A stretch of 19,881 nt of DNA from Phoronis ovalis (lineage: Eukaryota > Phoronida > Phoronidae), in NCBI GenBank assembly GCA_028565635.1, contig JAOXYB010011124.1, forward strand, positions 1 through 19,881, read 5' to 3'. A program made the position numbers and the translations under genes. The notes below the pieces were generated by a model, which did no database searches, had not been told where the DNA came from, and worked only from the letters and a program-made list of their open reading frames with translations. Shown here piece by piece: positions 9,536 to 19,881 of this stretch; positions within the stretch are counted from its first letter, which is position 1; each line of letters starts with the position of its first letter.

Positions 9536-12085
9536 CCTAACTGTTTCCTAACATATCCTCTGTTAGCTGGCTATCCACGTCAGCTCTTCTTGGCTCCTAA
9601 TATACTGTTTATCCGCCGTTAAGGGCACATAAAGATAACAAGGTACTTGTCTACTGTTAGCAAAACCGGAAGAGATGTTCGATATTTCCTTTGGGCGAAG
9701 AAAATTATGATTTGTCTCTTTTTGCGCATCCAACAACCTCGTTTACTAACATCATTTCATAGTAATTCGCTTTGAATTTAAAAAAATTACCCAAATTGAT
9801 AAAGCAGTATTTAAATTACTGTTTACAACTGCAAGATCGAGTTACATGTTATTCTACGCGTAGTACGTATTTCCAATCGTAGGACCACCTAGCTATAGAA
9901 ATTAAAAAGTAATACAATGTGCCTTTCCTTATAGTACACGCGCCTTGTAAACAGTGTAAATATTTATTTATAAATTCAACCATTAGCTATTACTTAAAGA
10001 ACATGTCCCAAAAATAACTACAATCTTTGACGTTTAATGTATGACATTTCGAATTCCTGTGACTGAAAGCAACAATTTATGACGTTATCAATAAAAATTA
10101 CTTAATCCGAAAGTTTTCAATAAAATGTAACCACATGAGTGTTCTTGTAACAGTATGTTAGAAAATTAAATAAAACAAGTGATATTTAACATGTACCGTC
10201 TGATTTACTCAAATAACATTACTCTACATGTCATAAAGTTATCAATAAAAAGTAATCATTACGATGAAAAGAAATCCTTATATAAACACTGAGTAAAAGG
10301 TGCTACACAAACATATATACAATAGGTGTACATGAACAATATAGTTTATCGCCATTTTCGGCTCACATATTTTTATGATCATTGTTCGTCCTTCGCATAA
10401 AATTTGACTCAGGAATACATACAGCTCTGGCCTATAGCATAGCAAAGTGATATGTACAGAAGAACCTTGACACTTAGTGCAGTACTTGTAATAGTGGTAT
10501 GTATATTTGTAGTAGCTAATTCTACGTAAACTAAATTAAACTAGCCAAACTATTAAATGTAGAATTTAATGTAATCACTTCAATCCAGCTTTTCATGTTT
10601 TTAATGTTATTTTAGACCTTTGTCCATTATTTTTGCCCTGTGGTTCAGTCACATGTTAACTACAACACGATAAGAAATCGAGCTATATTGTCGATACAGT
10701 TTATGGCAACAAACAGCGATTTCCATAGGTTTTTACTACTTGTATTATAAACCACTATTTACTATGTGGGCAACTTCACAGTGGGTCCGCACTGTAATCT
10801 TATACAATATTTTATACAACGTGTACTTGCTAATCATTTCTTTTCAGTTGATTTCAGTAGCATGATGACGGTTATATAACGAGTAAGGATTGCCCGCGTG
10901 TCGTCATTTAGCTGGAATTACCTTCATTAAAGTGTTGTTATATAACCTGACAAAAGAAATAAAGAAGCATTCGTTATAACAAGATATCAAATCGTTGGAC
11001 TTGCAGTACTCGCCGCGTGAATAGTCGTATTATTGAGAGTGTATAAACATAGTCCTAAAACGACGTACATGTGCATGTTCATTAATACGTAAACAAGAAA
11101 AGCAAGCAAGCAATTGTACTATTCATCAAAACAGTCAAACTAAAAAATGTGGTGTGTTCCCGGTGTGCTATATATACATAGAGTATAAATACCATCTACA
11201 CCCGACTGACTATCACGTGAATATCTCTACAGGAACAAATCAACAAATTGAATCAATATAGACACGGAGCTTCGAGAGTTTGTTTTAGTACTAAGACAAA
11301 TAAATGCGGATTACGTTGATTGCATTTTTGTAGACTGATTTATGACAGTGCATACAGGTACGTAAAATTGCATTTACGCTTTCTATACTTTACATAAGTT
11401 TATAGTATATATCAGTGCGCAATAATGAGTATGTTGCCTGGATAGTGGAAGTGTCGCTCCAGTGAGGTATATAGCAACCCACGATGCCATGTATCAAGGC
11501 ATTGTCATCGATAAAAGGCCATGAAGAAAACATAATGATATAGTGATAAAATTTATCATCAAATCCAACTTGTATTCTAGGGACTATATAGACAAGGGAA
11601 TCCTCGCAATGGATATCTATTAGCATATCTCTTTGACATCTAAATCTCGCTTTGTGATGTTGCATTTTTATATTGTTTTCAGAAAAATAAAATTTATTTT
11701 ATTATAAGTATTATTATTATTATAGTACATTTTATGTTATTTTAAGTATTGTTGTATGCGGCCCAATATTTACGAACGATGTGCTGTATAAAATTTAAAT
11801 TATTCTAAAATATTAATTTAATCCGAAAATCGCTACGGTCGTTATTCAATTTACAGTCATCACAAACCGGCTTAAGAATACAGTCCAATCCTGTTGAATC
11901 GGTTTTCAATAACTAAATAAACAAGAACTTGTTTACAAATCTTGACAGTTGTTAGTTTGACATTTTAATCAATATTTGCAGGAAATAGTTTTTGAAGTTA
12001 TATATCTTACATGAGAAATAAACGCTCAACTGAATACCTTTAGTCTTATCAACGGACATAGAAGAGGATTTTAGAGCACGACGCA
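9536..12085. other. Long intergenic stretch upstream of the GPCR
   Basis: No supported gene over 2.5 kb. The sequence is AT-rich with scattered short tracts, including ATT repeats near 11709-11723. A 91-codon minus-strand frame (11390-11665) is the longest uninterrupted one but shows no family I recognise. The GPCR promoter and any 5' untranslated exons should lie here. An AG preceded by a T-rich tract near 11979-11981 could be an acceptor for the coding exon, but no donor was identified. Confidence 0.4.
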
Positions 12086-15000
12086 ATGGATGTAGCCACC
12101 CAAGAGACAGGAGACGATAACGCTGAAGAAGTAACAACATGGCTGCAAAGCGAAAATATTTCAGAAATGTCAACAAATGTTACTGAAGAAGACATAATTA
12201 GGGGAGCAACCTTAGTGCCAATATGTGTGTTAACAGTTATTGCCAATTTAATGACTATCGTAGTTGCATACAAACTTATAAAATTTAATAAAAACATTAC
12301 GGACTTATTTGTTTTTGTACTGGCCTGGACAGATTTTATCCTGGGTTTGTTTGTGATACCATTCACTATAGTGGCTCATTTCACAGGGTTTATTCCGGGT
12401 GGCGATCCAATGTGTAAATTTAATTTCTTAGTTGTGAACAGCACGGTTCAAGTTTCAGCATTTTTGATACTTGTTATGTCATTTGAACGATGGGTAGCTT
12501 TTGTTAAACCGCTGCTCTACAAATCTAAATTCACATTTAAAACAGCTAAGATTCTTATTGGGACCGTGGTTGTTTATAGTTTATTGACTTCCATATTGCC
12601 ATTAGTTGGAGTGGGAGACATAGGTAATTTTGAGTATGTATGTATGGTAGACTGGCAAACAAAGGAGATAGATGGTATAATAATGGTTTGGTTTCAAGTA
12701 ATATTGGGGATGATCAGTATAATTGCTGTTTGGTATTTCAATGCAGCAGTGGCGTACAGTGTTTGTAGTATGCGAAGAATAAGAAAGGCAAACAGCAGGC
12801 AACATGATAAACACTTTGGACAAGCAGAGATCAAGTTTGCAAGACTAACTGCTTGTGTTGCAATAGTGTATTCCATTTGTTGGGGACCTTATCTCGTAAG
12901 TATCAGAGCCTAAGTTTTGTTTACATCTTTCCTTTATAGCATCTTGTGGTTGATTCATTAATGTACACTGGTGGCAATGGTAATGTTTAAGATGATGACG
13001 TGATATAATAATGATGTTTTGGGGAACTTATTGATGGCACTGGTGCTGCTAATGATTATCCAAACGGTGATTATATTTACTAAGGTGATGGTAGTGACGT
13101 ACTATGACGCTTGTTAAGATGATAGTTTGGTGGGGGAGCTAATGATAACTAAGACAATGAAAGTATGGTTAATTTGTGTTAAGTTCTATATAAATGCCGT
13201 CACTCTCATTTTAGATTCGCGTTGTTATGGTGCAGACAGGTTCTCCAAAGGATGATTTAGTAGATTTTATCGTTACAAGACTTGCAGCTGCTAACTCTAT
13301 GGTGAGTGGTCACTGATCAATACAGATCAATTCTTTACTATCCAACTCAGAAGATTAAAAATTCAAAAGGCTTGCACATTAAGCAAATACCATTTTAATA
13401 TATTTACAGCTAAATTAGTGTGATAATTTAATATTACTGTCTTTTTATAAGACGTTAAACTTAATTCAATAGCTTCATCAGAAACTGCTCATTATCACCA
13501 ATTGTTGTTCAATAATCCTATATTATAGGTTGATAAAGTAGTCACTAGTTTCTAAAGTAGCTCACATGTTATTTCTTGATTTATCGACACGTTAAATACA
13601 AATCGTTACACCATGTTGATTCAAAAACCGATTCTTCCTTGTAAGTACCATATGTCACACTTTTAGGGTTTGTCAAAAAAACTAAAAACGAATTTCTACT
13701 GCGATGCACTAGCATCATGAATGTTAATATTAGCATTTCAAGGGATATCGAGACGCTTGGCTAGCACACACAAACAGCAGTTGATACATTGGGAAAAAAA
13801 TGTTTTTCTTCCAAAAAATAATAACATTTTCTTTGCAGATCGATGTGTTAGAAAATTATTATATGCATATAAAGTTACTTATTTCTGTTGTAGAATGAAA
13901 TCTCTTTGATCATAAGAGATATAATTATTCTGCATTGTAAGAAGTATTGATCTAATCCCCACATATTTTAAGTGTAGCGTTGAAATTCAAAAACTGTATA
14001 AAGAAATGTAGAATACTGTTTAGAATAAATGGAAAGTTTCAAGTCTAATATATATTTAATATTTGTTAGTTATAGTTTAAGAAGTCCTTCTCTTTGGTAC
14101 GTGAAAACACTGCTTTGCAAGGGAGCAATATTTAAAATACGAAACAGATAACATCATACAAATCAATATTGACATAGAAATGCTAAGTACACATACCTAA
14201 AAATTTAAAATCCAGACTTGAGCCCGTTTAATAGAAGTATTACAGAATCATAACTTTACGTATAAGACGTTTCCACCAACGGACCTCTGCCTAAAAACTA
14301 GCACCCGTTATATAACTTATGCTAATGTGAGTTAGGTTACTTGCGCATAATGTGGTATTCAATAAGATTCCCTCATCTGTTTTAATTGCAGGTGAACCCA
14401 ATCATATACGGTGCTGTCAGAAAAAGTTACTTGCGAGGCTATGTGTTTGTACTCAAAGAATGGTGCTATTATTTAACATGTGGCAAATGTGGACTGAAAC
14501 CTAAAGGTAAAATATTTAATTTTAATTCGTTACAACTTGCAATCTGGCGCTGAATACGTTACAATGTAAAAGACGATTAAAACATGGAGTACATGACAGT
14601 ACTCAAGTAGCAAAACAAACCTGTAAATCATCAAGGAACAGTTGTCGAATAGTTGTGCATTAATTTTTATATGAAATATGTTAGTAAGTCCGGGAATAAA
14701 ATATTAAACTTAATTTAAAATAAAATATATTAATAAGAAAAAGTAAAAGACCTGCAGGAATTGCAATGACACCTTTATCTGTTTTAGGTACATATCGTTT
14801 TTATATAGGCAAATATCTAAAACGGCATTTGCCTTGATTGTTGATATTCGACTTTTTTTTTAAATTTCGTCACAAGCCTTCCAACCTTGCATTGACTTTC
14901 GCGACCATACTGTTTATAAAAAGTATAACATTTAACACAGCAGTATTGCCTACTATATATGTTTATTTTAAGAAGCTGACATAATGTGCCTAAAAGCAAG

Positions 15001-16800
15001 TTGCGTAGTTTCTTAAATGTCAGCATTTTATGTTTAAAAACAGTTGATTCATTAATCTGATCGCTCAACCTTATAATTATAAAAAAATAACCAATTCGAT
15101 AAAAAATTTAGCTCACAAAATAGCACATCACCAAAAAATAGAAAAAGCTATTCAAATGTTGTTCAGAAAAACTGGTTAAAGACGATAAAGGGTCTACACG
15201 TTTATACATTTTTACAGTGCATAGCATATATAATACAAGGTTATTATTATCATTTTAAACTGTCTTCCCATCCAATTACATTACCAGTGTTAGGGCATGG
15301 TATTAGTTCATGTGTGAACGTTTTACTTCCAGATGAGACCTTCAAGGCGAGAGTTGCTGGTGGGAAAAACTCGTACGTCGTTAACAACAGCACGGCTTCT
15401 CAACATAAAAAGAAAAGATGTAAGCTCCTGTTTCACCCTGAAAATCGTATGCTAATTTAACGTTTTTGCTGACATGCACGAGTAATACAATCCGTAATAG
15501 GGTTTCAAAAACTTCATATTTTTTTTTAAAGGCGTATTTTAAGGAAGTTCTTTTGTAAATCACCGTTATAATCCCCTATTGCGATAATAAGTATTCGAAA
15601 TCACTCCCCATGGACGATAGACTATCTTTTTCATGTTTATTTAAAACTTTTTACCATGGGGTGAGGATTTTACAAAAAAAATGACTATGGGATATATATT
15701 TTCAACAGTACAAATGATTATTTACCGCAAGGTGCCGCATTTTTCGGTACAGATTTCCATGATTTTGTTTACAGTTTTTGTCATAAGACATACATTTGGG
15801 TGTATATTTCTAGGATTTTTTTACAATAGGGTGTTTTTGCAAATGCATTTTTATTATAGAGTATATTTTCGGAATGCAGGTTTTTAAAACGAGGTAAGTG
15901 TTAAATTTTGGACCTCACCCACCCACCAAGTTTTTTGGTAATTACCTCCGAGATCACACTGCTAATCTGAACTGAATAAAATTGGTGATTGTTATGTTTA
16001 TTTATATTTGTTATTGTTATATTACGAATATTTATTGTGTAATGCAATATTTACTTGTGAGGATATTTGGTTTTCTCACTTGTGGCTGATGACTGTTGTG
16101 GTCAAACTATGAGCTACAGTCAGCTATGACAACTTATATTATATTATATTATATTATATTATAGCCGTATTTGCAAGAGAGGGACAAAAGGTACATTCTA
16201 AAATTTTGAATCCTGTTATAATTTATAACACATTGATAAAAGTTTGGAAATTTTCCCTACTAAACCGTTAAAATAGCATTAAATATAAATTTATTTGATA
16301 CCAATGTTTCGTACAAATATAGCGTAATTTCCAACATTCTGAACAATCGGCAAATAAGACCACCTGGTGAGAACGTTGGAATTAAGTCACAGGCATGACA
16401 AATGTAACTTTTCCGCAGTTAAAAAAATATGTATTTGTTCATTCATTTCACCAAGTATTAAATCATGCCAAATTTTAAACGCCCATGTATTCCTCTTTAG
16501 ATGTATTTTTAAAATATTTTGCAGGTAATTATAAAATATTTTTTTTCAGCCCCTAAGAAGACGAGTTCTCAGCTTAGTTTTGTCAACTTCGACGAAAACC
16601 AACTAGGAATAAATTACAACGAAACTAATTCAAGTAGTTATCAAGAGACGGATTTATCAAAAGATGAAGCAGATCAAAATGATTCAATGACATGCAGCAC
16701 GGAAATTATCGACATCCAAATGCAATCTATGCAAGTGAATGATACTCTGAGTAACGGTACAAGCGTAAATGGGGATGTAACTGAAAATGTTCATATGTAA
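12086..16800 (+). CDS. Rhodopsin-class GPCR, prostanoid-receptor-like (five exons, complete)
   Basis: Exons are 12086-12895, 13215-13301, 14392-14506, 15333-15419 and 16550-16800. All introns are GT..AG and the 1350 bases give 449 residues plus stop. The ATG is the first after an in-frame TAG at 12059. N-glycosylation sites sit at N24 and N31. The TM1 Asn is N54, the TM2 Asp D83, the disulfide pair C110-C186, the E-R-W motif 134-136, CWGP 265-268, and NPIIY 301-305. Helix 8 is followed by a Cys-bearing, then Ser/Thr/Asp-rich ~145-residue tail. Prostanoid-like traits are R292 (position 7.40, which binds the ligand carboxylate in that family), LPLVGVG after TM4, Asn in TM5 (N219) without the usual Pro, and the intron at the TM6 end (after L270). 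Unlike vertebrate prostanoid receptors it keeps CWxP and NPxxY, and the TM4 Trp is replaced by Val (V162 by alignment). GPCR identity is firm. A lipid or eicosanoid ligand is inference; an orphan lophotrochozoan receptor is the alternative. Confidence 0.88.
12896..13214 (+). other. GPCR intron 1 (phase 0)
   Basis: The donor GTAAGTATC follows L270 and the acceptor TCATTTTAG precedes I271. This 319-base intron cuts the gene at the end of TM6, the position at which vertebrate prostanoid receptor genes are split. The interior has many GATG/ATGATG runs, a degenerate low-complexity tract. Confidence 0.85.
13302..14391 (+). other. GPCR intron 2 (phase 0)
   Basis: The donor GTGAGTGG follows M299 and the acceptor TTTTAATTGCAG precedes V300, splitting TM7 just before NPIIY. 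The 1090 bases are AT-rich. A 62-codon frame inside (13721-13909) has no recognisable features. Confidence 0.85.
14507..15332 (+). other. GPCR intron 3 (phase 1)
   Basis: The donor GTAAAATA and the acceptor TTTTACTTCCAG bound an 826-base AT-rich intron in the C-terminal tail. No embedded gene or clear repeat was seen. An 83-codon minus-strand frame at 14817-15068 is not convincing. Confidence 0.8.
15601..15920. repeat. Inverted-repeat remnant in GPCR intron 4
   Basis: CCCCATGG (15606-15613) pairs with CCATGGGG (15654-15661) over a 40-base loop. GGGTGAGG (15659-15666) is the reverse complement of CCTCACCC (15913-15920) on the far side. The enclosed sequence is T-rich and has several similar phrases of the type GGGTGT/GGGATA followed by T runs. 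This looks like a decayed inverted-repeat element; no target duplication was found. Confidence 0.35.
16134..16163. repeat. Pentanucleotide microsatellite (TTATA)6
   Basis: Six perfect copies of TTATA lie inside GPCR intron 4. The perfect copies suggest a length-variable marker. Confidence 0.9.
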
Positions 16801-16923
16801 CTTAATGTGTCATCACAGTGCACGTAAAATATTGCATGTTATATTACCGTCCAAACGTAGTAAATGATTTAAGAACATAAAGTACACGGATCTTTACTAC
16901 TAGTATACTAAGACTGATCATGT

Positions 16924-16929
16924 AATAAA
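16924..16929 (+). terminator. Candidate GPCR poly(A) signal
   Basis: AATAAA begins 124 bases after the GPCR stop codon, giving a short 3' UTR. It is the first canonical hexamer downstream on this strand. Confidence 0.5.
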
Positions 16930-17886
16930 CTTCATCCATATTTTTTTAATTTAAAAAAATAACGGTTATCACCCTAATTGTGCATGCCACAGGTCACGAA
17001 CCGAAATGTTTTCGCAATTCTACATTTTTGTGAGAAATTCGTGATTGTCCACGCATTCCAAAATGGGAATTCACGGGAGCGTTTGTTCATGACAGGTAAC
17101 GTCATCGTGTGCATGCAAATAGAATATTCAAGTTTATACTGTTGTCAGTTTAGCTTTTTATAAGCCGCTCTGATGTTTTGTCGTTAACTCATATCATTTT
17201 TTAAAAAATCTGTTTGTTTTATGGGACTGCTAATATAAAATTCTTATCAAGTATCGGATAATCGTGTTTTTTTCTCGAACAATAATTTTGTGACATAATT
17301 TCAGTTTCTTGCAGACTGATCCCGTGCTTTGCATTGTATGCGAAATTAATTTTGATATTGATAAGTTTAATTTAGATTTTCTATTTCGTAGACAAATAGT
17401 ACCTGGCTTACCATACTCAAATAGCAATCAAAAATAAATGTTAACTTTTAATTTACCATTTTACAAAACATTTTGTTTTCTTAGTCACTGGATACGTTTA
17501 CAAATAAAAAAATATATAATTAAAGTTAAAAAAATGTGTGTACATGTTTAGCATTAATAGTAGTAATCGCAAAATTATTTAATTCAATACGGAAAATACA
17601 TACATAACATCTTTACATGGAAAATAAAATTTGACCACTGTGACCATTAATTACCTGTACTATGTTGTTAAAAAATGCACGTCCCTTGTCACAATTTTTA
17701 AATACTACTTTAATATACATTTATTTGCTAAGGGTTTTATTTTCACTTCGCGAAATCAAAACTTTAATAAACAAAGAAACCGTTACAGGATATAAATTAG
17801 ATAAAATATAATAGTATATCATGATTAGTTAGTACAAAGCACAGTAGAAATAGAGCCGAGCTATACTACACAAATACATGTACATG
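16930..17886. other. Non-coding stretch between convergent genes
   Basis: No supported gene. Frames at 16978-17163 (plus) and 17230-17427 (minus) are short and featureless. The sequence becomes more AT-rich from about 17450. Confidence 0.4.
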
Positions 17887-18268
17887 ATAAATATGTCGCT
17901 TTGAGGCCGCAAATTTTGAAGTGACATCGTTCAACATCAGCTATGAGATGCATAAATACTTTGCAAGGTTAAAAATAGTACAACTACATATAACATATGT
18001 CTCATTAAGAATTTAAAAAAAATATAGATAAAGCACTTGCATGACTATCATTTCCACAGCTGTTTTACAGTAGTCATAACTATTATATAAATATGTCGCT
18101 TTAAATGAACTCACGAACATCACTTACGAGCTGTATAAATACGATTAAGATTAAATATAAAAATAACACAATTACACATCACAAATGCCTCATTAGGAAT
18201 TTTTAAAATATAAATAAAACGCTTGCGTGACTATCATTTCAAAAGCTACTCTACAGTTGTCACTCCGC
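17887..18268. repeat. 200-bp tandem duplication
   Basis: Copy 1 (17887-18086) and copy 2 (18087 to about 18268) both start ATAAATATGTCGCTTT. They share, in order, a GA(A)CATC patch, a (G)TATAAATAC-like patch, a CAATTAC/AACTAC patch, CTCATTAGGAATTT, and CACTTGCATGACTATCATTTC (CGCTTGCGTGACTATCATTTC in copy 2). They are clearly diverged. A partial third copy may follow at about 18320-18360 (GATAAAGATTAAAAATAGCA). Confidence 0.8.
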
Positions 18269-18272
18269 AGCA

Positions 18273-18278
18273 TTTATT
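18273..18278 (-). terminator. Possible P450 poly(A) signal (minus strand)
   Basis: TTTATT on the plus strand is AATAAA on the minus strand, about 665 bases beyond the P450 stop. If used, the 3' UTR would include the G-rich tandem units described separately. Other signals may exist, so this is tentative. Confidence 0.2.
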
Positions 18279-18390
18279 CAATTGTCCTGACCATGATATC
18301 TCATACTAAAGCTAAGTAGGAAAATATCACGATAAAGATTAAAAATAGCAGAACCGCGTTTTGTAAATATTCTCCCAGGCCCGTCAGACA

Positions 18391-18794
18391 CTTTTTCAAA
18401 AGGGGGGTGCGTTTGTGGTTTTTAGAATTACCAATTTCAGAAAATGTCAGTTCAGTAATCCAAAAAAGGTTGCTGAAACGACATTTTCATGCTGAAACGT
18501 CTCCGTGCTAAAAAATTGACAACCATTTCCATTCCTATTGCAACAATAAGCACCAAAATATAAGTGCTAACGTCACAAAAATAAAATGTCTTTCTGTTTC
18601 AAAGGGGGGCTGGCAGGTGCGCATTTTCCTGTCAATTCAAAAGGGGGGTGCGTTACTATTTCAAAAGGGGGGTGCATTACTGTTTCAAAAGGGGGGGTGC
18701 GTTAACATTACATTAATGGTCCTCCCATTTTAAAAGGGGGTGCGTTATCATTAAATATGTTCCTCCCATTTCAAAAGGGGGTGCGTTCGCACCC
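18391..18794. repeat. G-rich tandem units (TTTCAAAAGGGGGGTGCGTTA)
   Basis: Seven versions of a ~22-base unit occur: one isolated at 18391-18413, a variant at 18597, then 18636, 18658 and 18682 in near-perfect tandem, and two more at about 18730 and 18770 separated by a TCCTCCCATT-containing spacer. Each has a run of five to seven G followed by TGCRTT. The last unit ends in a hairpin, GGGTGCG-TT-CGCACCC (18779-18794). The block lies directly 3' of the P450 coding end. Confidence 0.85.
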
Positions 18795-18941
18795 AATGCA
18801 CTCCCCATCTTTCGGACCTGATGTCCCTTATTAAAATATGGTCCTTAAATACCCCTTTGATAATACTGCCGATAAACTTTCGCTGAAGTAGGTAATTTTC
18901 TTATAAACGACCTTTTAGTTTTCTTTTGAGTACAGCATTTT
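18795..18941. other. P450 3' flank
   Basis: AT-rich sequence between the tandem G-rich block and the P450 stop codon, probably 3' UTR on the minus strand. No other feature was seen. Confidence 0.4.
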
Positions 18942-19881
18942 CTAAACCCTTTCCTTTATGACGGCTTTAAATGCATGAGGAAGGATAACCACGCCGATGG
19001 TATAATTTCTGGGATCAGATGATGGAGTAGGTTCGCCCTTAACTGCCTGGAAGTTGAACCTCTGTAACATCGCGGAAACGAATAGGAAGAGACGAGTCTT
19101 TGCCAGAGTTTCACCAACACATATTCTACGTCCAGCTCCAAATACATAAATGCTGTAAATTATGCAAAAAAATGAATTCTTATTAGTTTAAAAAACTAAA
19201 TTTCCTTTAAAAAACTAAGTACTTGTGACCTTTTAACAAATGGTAAAGTATCACACAGCGAACTTTCGATAGTAAGCTAAAGTATGACTATCATAGTAAC
19301 ATTTCACTTAATTCATCCTGTTATATATTTGTTCAAATTCAATGTGAAGAAAAGTTAATTCTGAATCAAATTCCACATGGATTTTACAAGTTAATTTATA
19401 TTTAACATTGTAAATTTATAGTTTGAACTTACTTCCTTCTAGCCGGATGATCGGCTGGAACTAGATTTCCGTCTTCATCCAGGAATCTTTCGGGTTTGAA
19501 TTTCCAAGGTTCGTCGTAGTACCGTTCATCATGCTGAACGTTCCACGCGTTAATTAAAACCTGCAATGGAAAGAAAAAAATTATCCATTAACGAGAACAG
19601 TGTTTTATCTGATTCCTTAGAAGCCATTTTATGGACATAACTTGGAAGACCATTATCGTAAATATGTCATATATATATACATTAAATAAAACGTGCGTCT
19701 CGTGGTCGCTCGCTCATCTTCCACTGCGAAAATGTACGAATAAATGTAGGTATGAAAATTGTTTTCTCGTCAAAATACAGATATTCATTACACTTACCTG
19801 TGTGCCTTTGGGTATATCGTAGCCACCAACACTGGTATCTTCCATTGTGTAGCGAGGTAAGGACGTAGGCACGTGACAATT
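18942..19881 (-). CDS. Cytochrome P450, clan 2 (CYP1/CYP2/CYP17-like), C-terminal part
   Basis: Minus-strand exons are 19881-19798 (partial, runs off the window), 19560-19433 and 19152-18942, with stop TAG at 18942-18944. Introns are GT..AG (237 and 280 bases), and phases fit, including a codon split AA|C (Asn). The 140 visible residues are the C-terminal quarter of a ~500-residue microsomal haem monooxygenase. In order they show HVPTSLPR and GYDIPKGTQVLINAW (the beta1 sheet/meander entry typical of clan 2), FKPERF (the PERF motif), and FGAGRRICVGE with the haem-ligand Cys encoded at 19119-19121. The tail ends LPHAFKAVIKERV, of usual length. The I-helix and the ExxR motif lie outside the window. 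The substrate cannot be inferred; steroid-17-hydroxylase-like and CYP2-like names are both plausible. It converges on the GPCR gene. Confidence 0.93.

Larger units (their letters stand above)
15420..16549 (+). other. GPCR intron 4 (phase 2) with repeats
   Basis: The donor GTAAGCTCC and the acceptor TTTTTTTTCAG bound a 1130-base intron. It contains an inverted-repeat patch and a pentanucleotide microsatellite, listed separately. The last exon is joined as T|CC (Ser). The open frame that starts at 16519 upstream of the acceptor is intronic read-through, not a separate gene. Confidence 0.85.

Noticed and set aside
11390-11665. 91-codon minus-strand open frame upstream of the GPCR
   Set aside because: Longest frame in the region and fairly mixed in composition, but I recognise no family, it has no supporting splice or signal context, and chance is plausible. 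A protein search would settle it.
12049-12366. 105-codon minus-strand frame opposite GPCR exon 1
   Set aside because: Antisense shadow of the GPCR exon; no independent features.
12896-12913. Continuation of GPCR exon 1 to a stop after VSIRA
   Set aside because: A strong GTAAGT donor ends the exon at 12895, and the next exon continues TM6/ECL3 in frame; the read-through tail would truncate the receptor before TM7.
15681-15887. 68-codon frame in GPCR intron 4
   Set aside because: Phe/Tyr/Ile-rich translation of T-rich repeat DNA with no coding signature.
16519-16549. Upstream extension of the last GPCR exon to an ATG at 16519
   Set aside because: It lies before a TTTTTTTTCAG acceptor, and the exon 4 to exon 5 phase fits 16550 exactly.
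18956-19147. 63-codon minus-strand frame over the P450 last exon
   Set aside because: It is a shadow frame. The haem-loop and C-terminal P450 reading lies in a different frame of the same strand.
1-19881. CRISPR arrays, rRNA or intact tRNA genes
   Set aside because: No regularly spaced identical repeats with unique spacers, no rRNA core motifs, and no complete A box/B box pair with a cloverleaf were seen.

Overview
The window looks like nuclear DNA from an invertebrate animal. It is AT-rich and intron-rich, with GT..AG splicing, AATAAA signals, many short repeats and transposon-like debris. The repeat style (CCAACGTTGG-type minisatellite, CCCGGGGGG-ended transposon) and the two recognisable genes fit a marine lophotrochozoan, most likely a mollusc such as a bivalve. 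This is inference: no marker in the window fixes the species. I see no bacterial, organellar or viral genes.

Layout. Positions 1-3150 are non-coding, AT-rich DNA holding two direct copies of a ~370-390 bp segment (647-1009 and 2761-3153). Just after the second copy, 3409-4114 holds a four-helix membrane protein of MS4A/CD20-like appearance. It is readable only across two frame changes that compensate each other, and is followed by clustered AATAAA signals. From 4544 to 9536 the DNA is repeat-dominated: a CCAACGTTGG minisatellite (4544-4900), a 39-bp perfect palindrome between 7-bp direct repeats (5295-5347), a possible tRNA-derived SINE head (minus strand, about 5660-5714), an 11-bp inverted repeat (6397-6491), a cluster of AGGTCA-like half-sites (6939-7141) and a 1515-bp terminal-inverted-repeat transposon with an 8-bp target duplication (8013-9527). 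No transposase was seen in that element. Positions 9536-12085 show no supported gene.

The main gene is a complete five-exon rhodopsin-class GPCR on the + strand (12086-16800, 449 aa). All exon junctions keep frame. Its closest recognisable resemblance is to prostanoid receptors: an Arg at position 7.40, an intron at the end of TM6, and the TM4/ECL2 pattern. It nevertheless has a classical CWxP and NPxxY, unlike vertebrate prostanoid receptors.

At the right edge, the last three coding exons of a clan-2 cytochrome P450 lie on the minus strand (18942-19881, 140 C-terminal residues). They include the PERF motif and the heme-binding loop, and the gene continues beyond the window. Its 3' flank (17887-18800) carries a 200-bp tandem duplication and a run of G-rich tandem units.

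The GPCR and P450 are convergent neighbours. There is no evidence that they act together. A lipid-mediator receptor beside a lipid- or xenobiotic-oxidising P450 is suggestive only.
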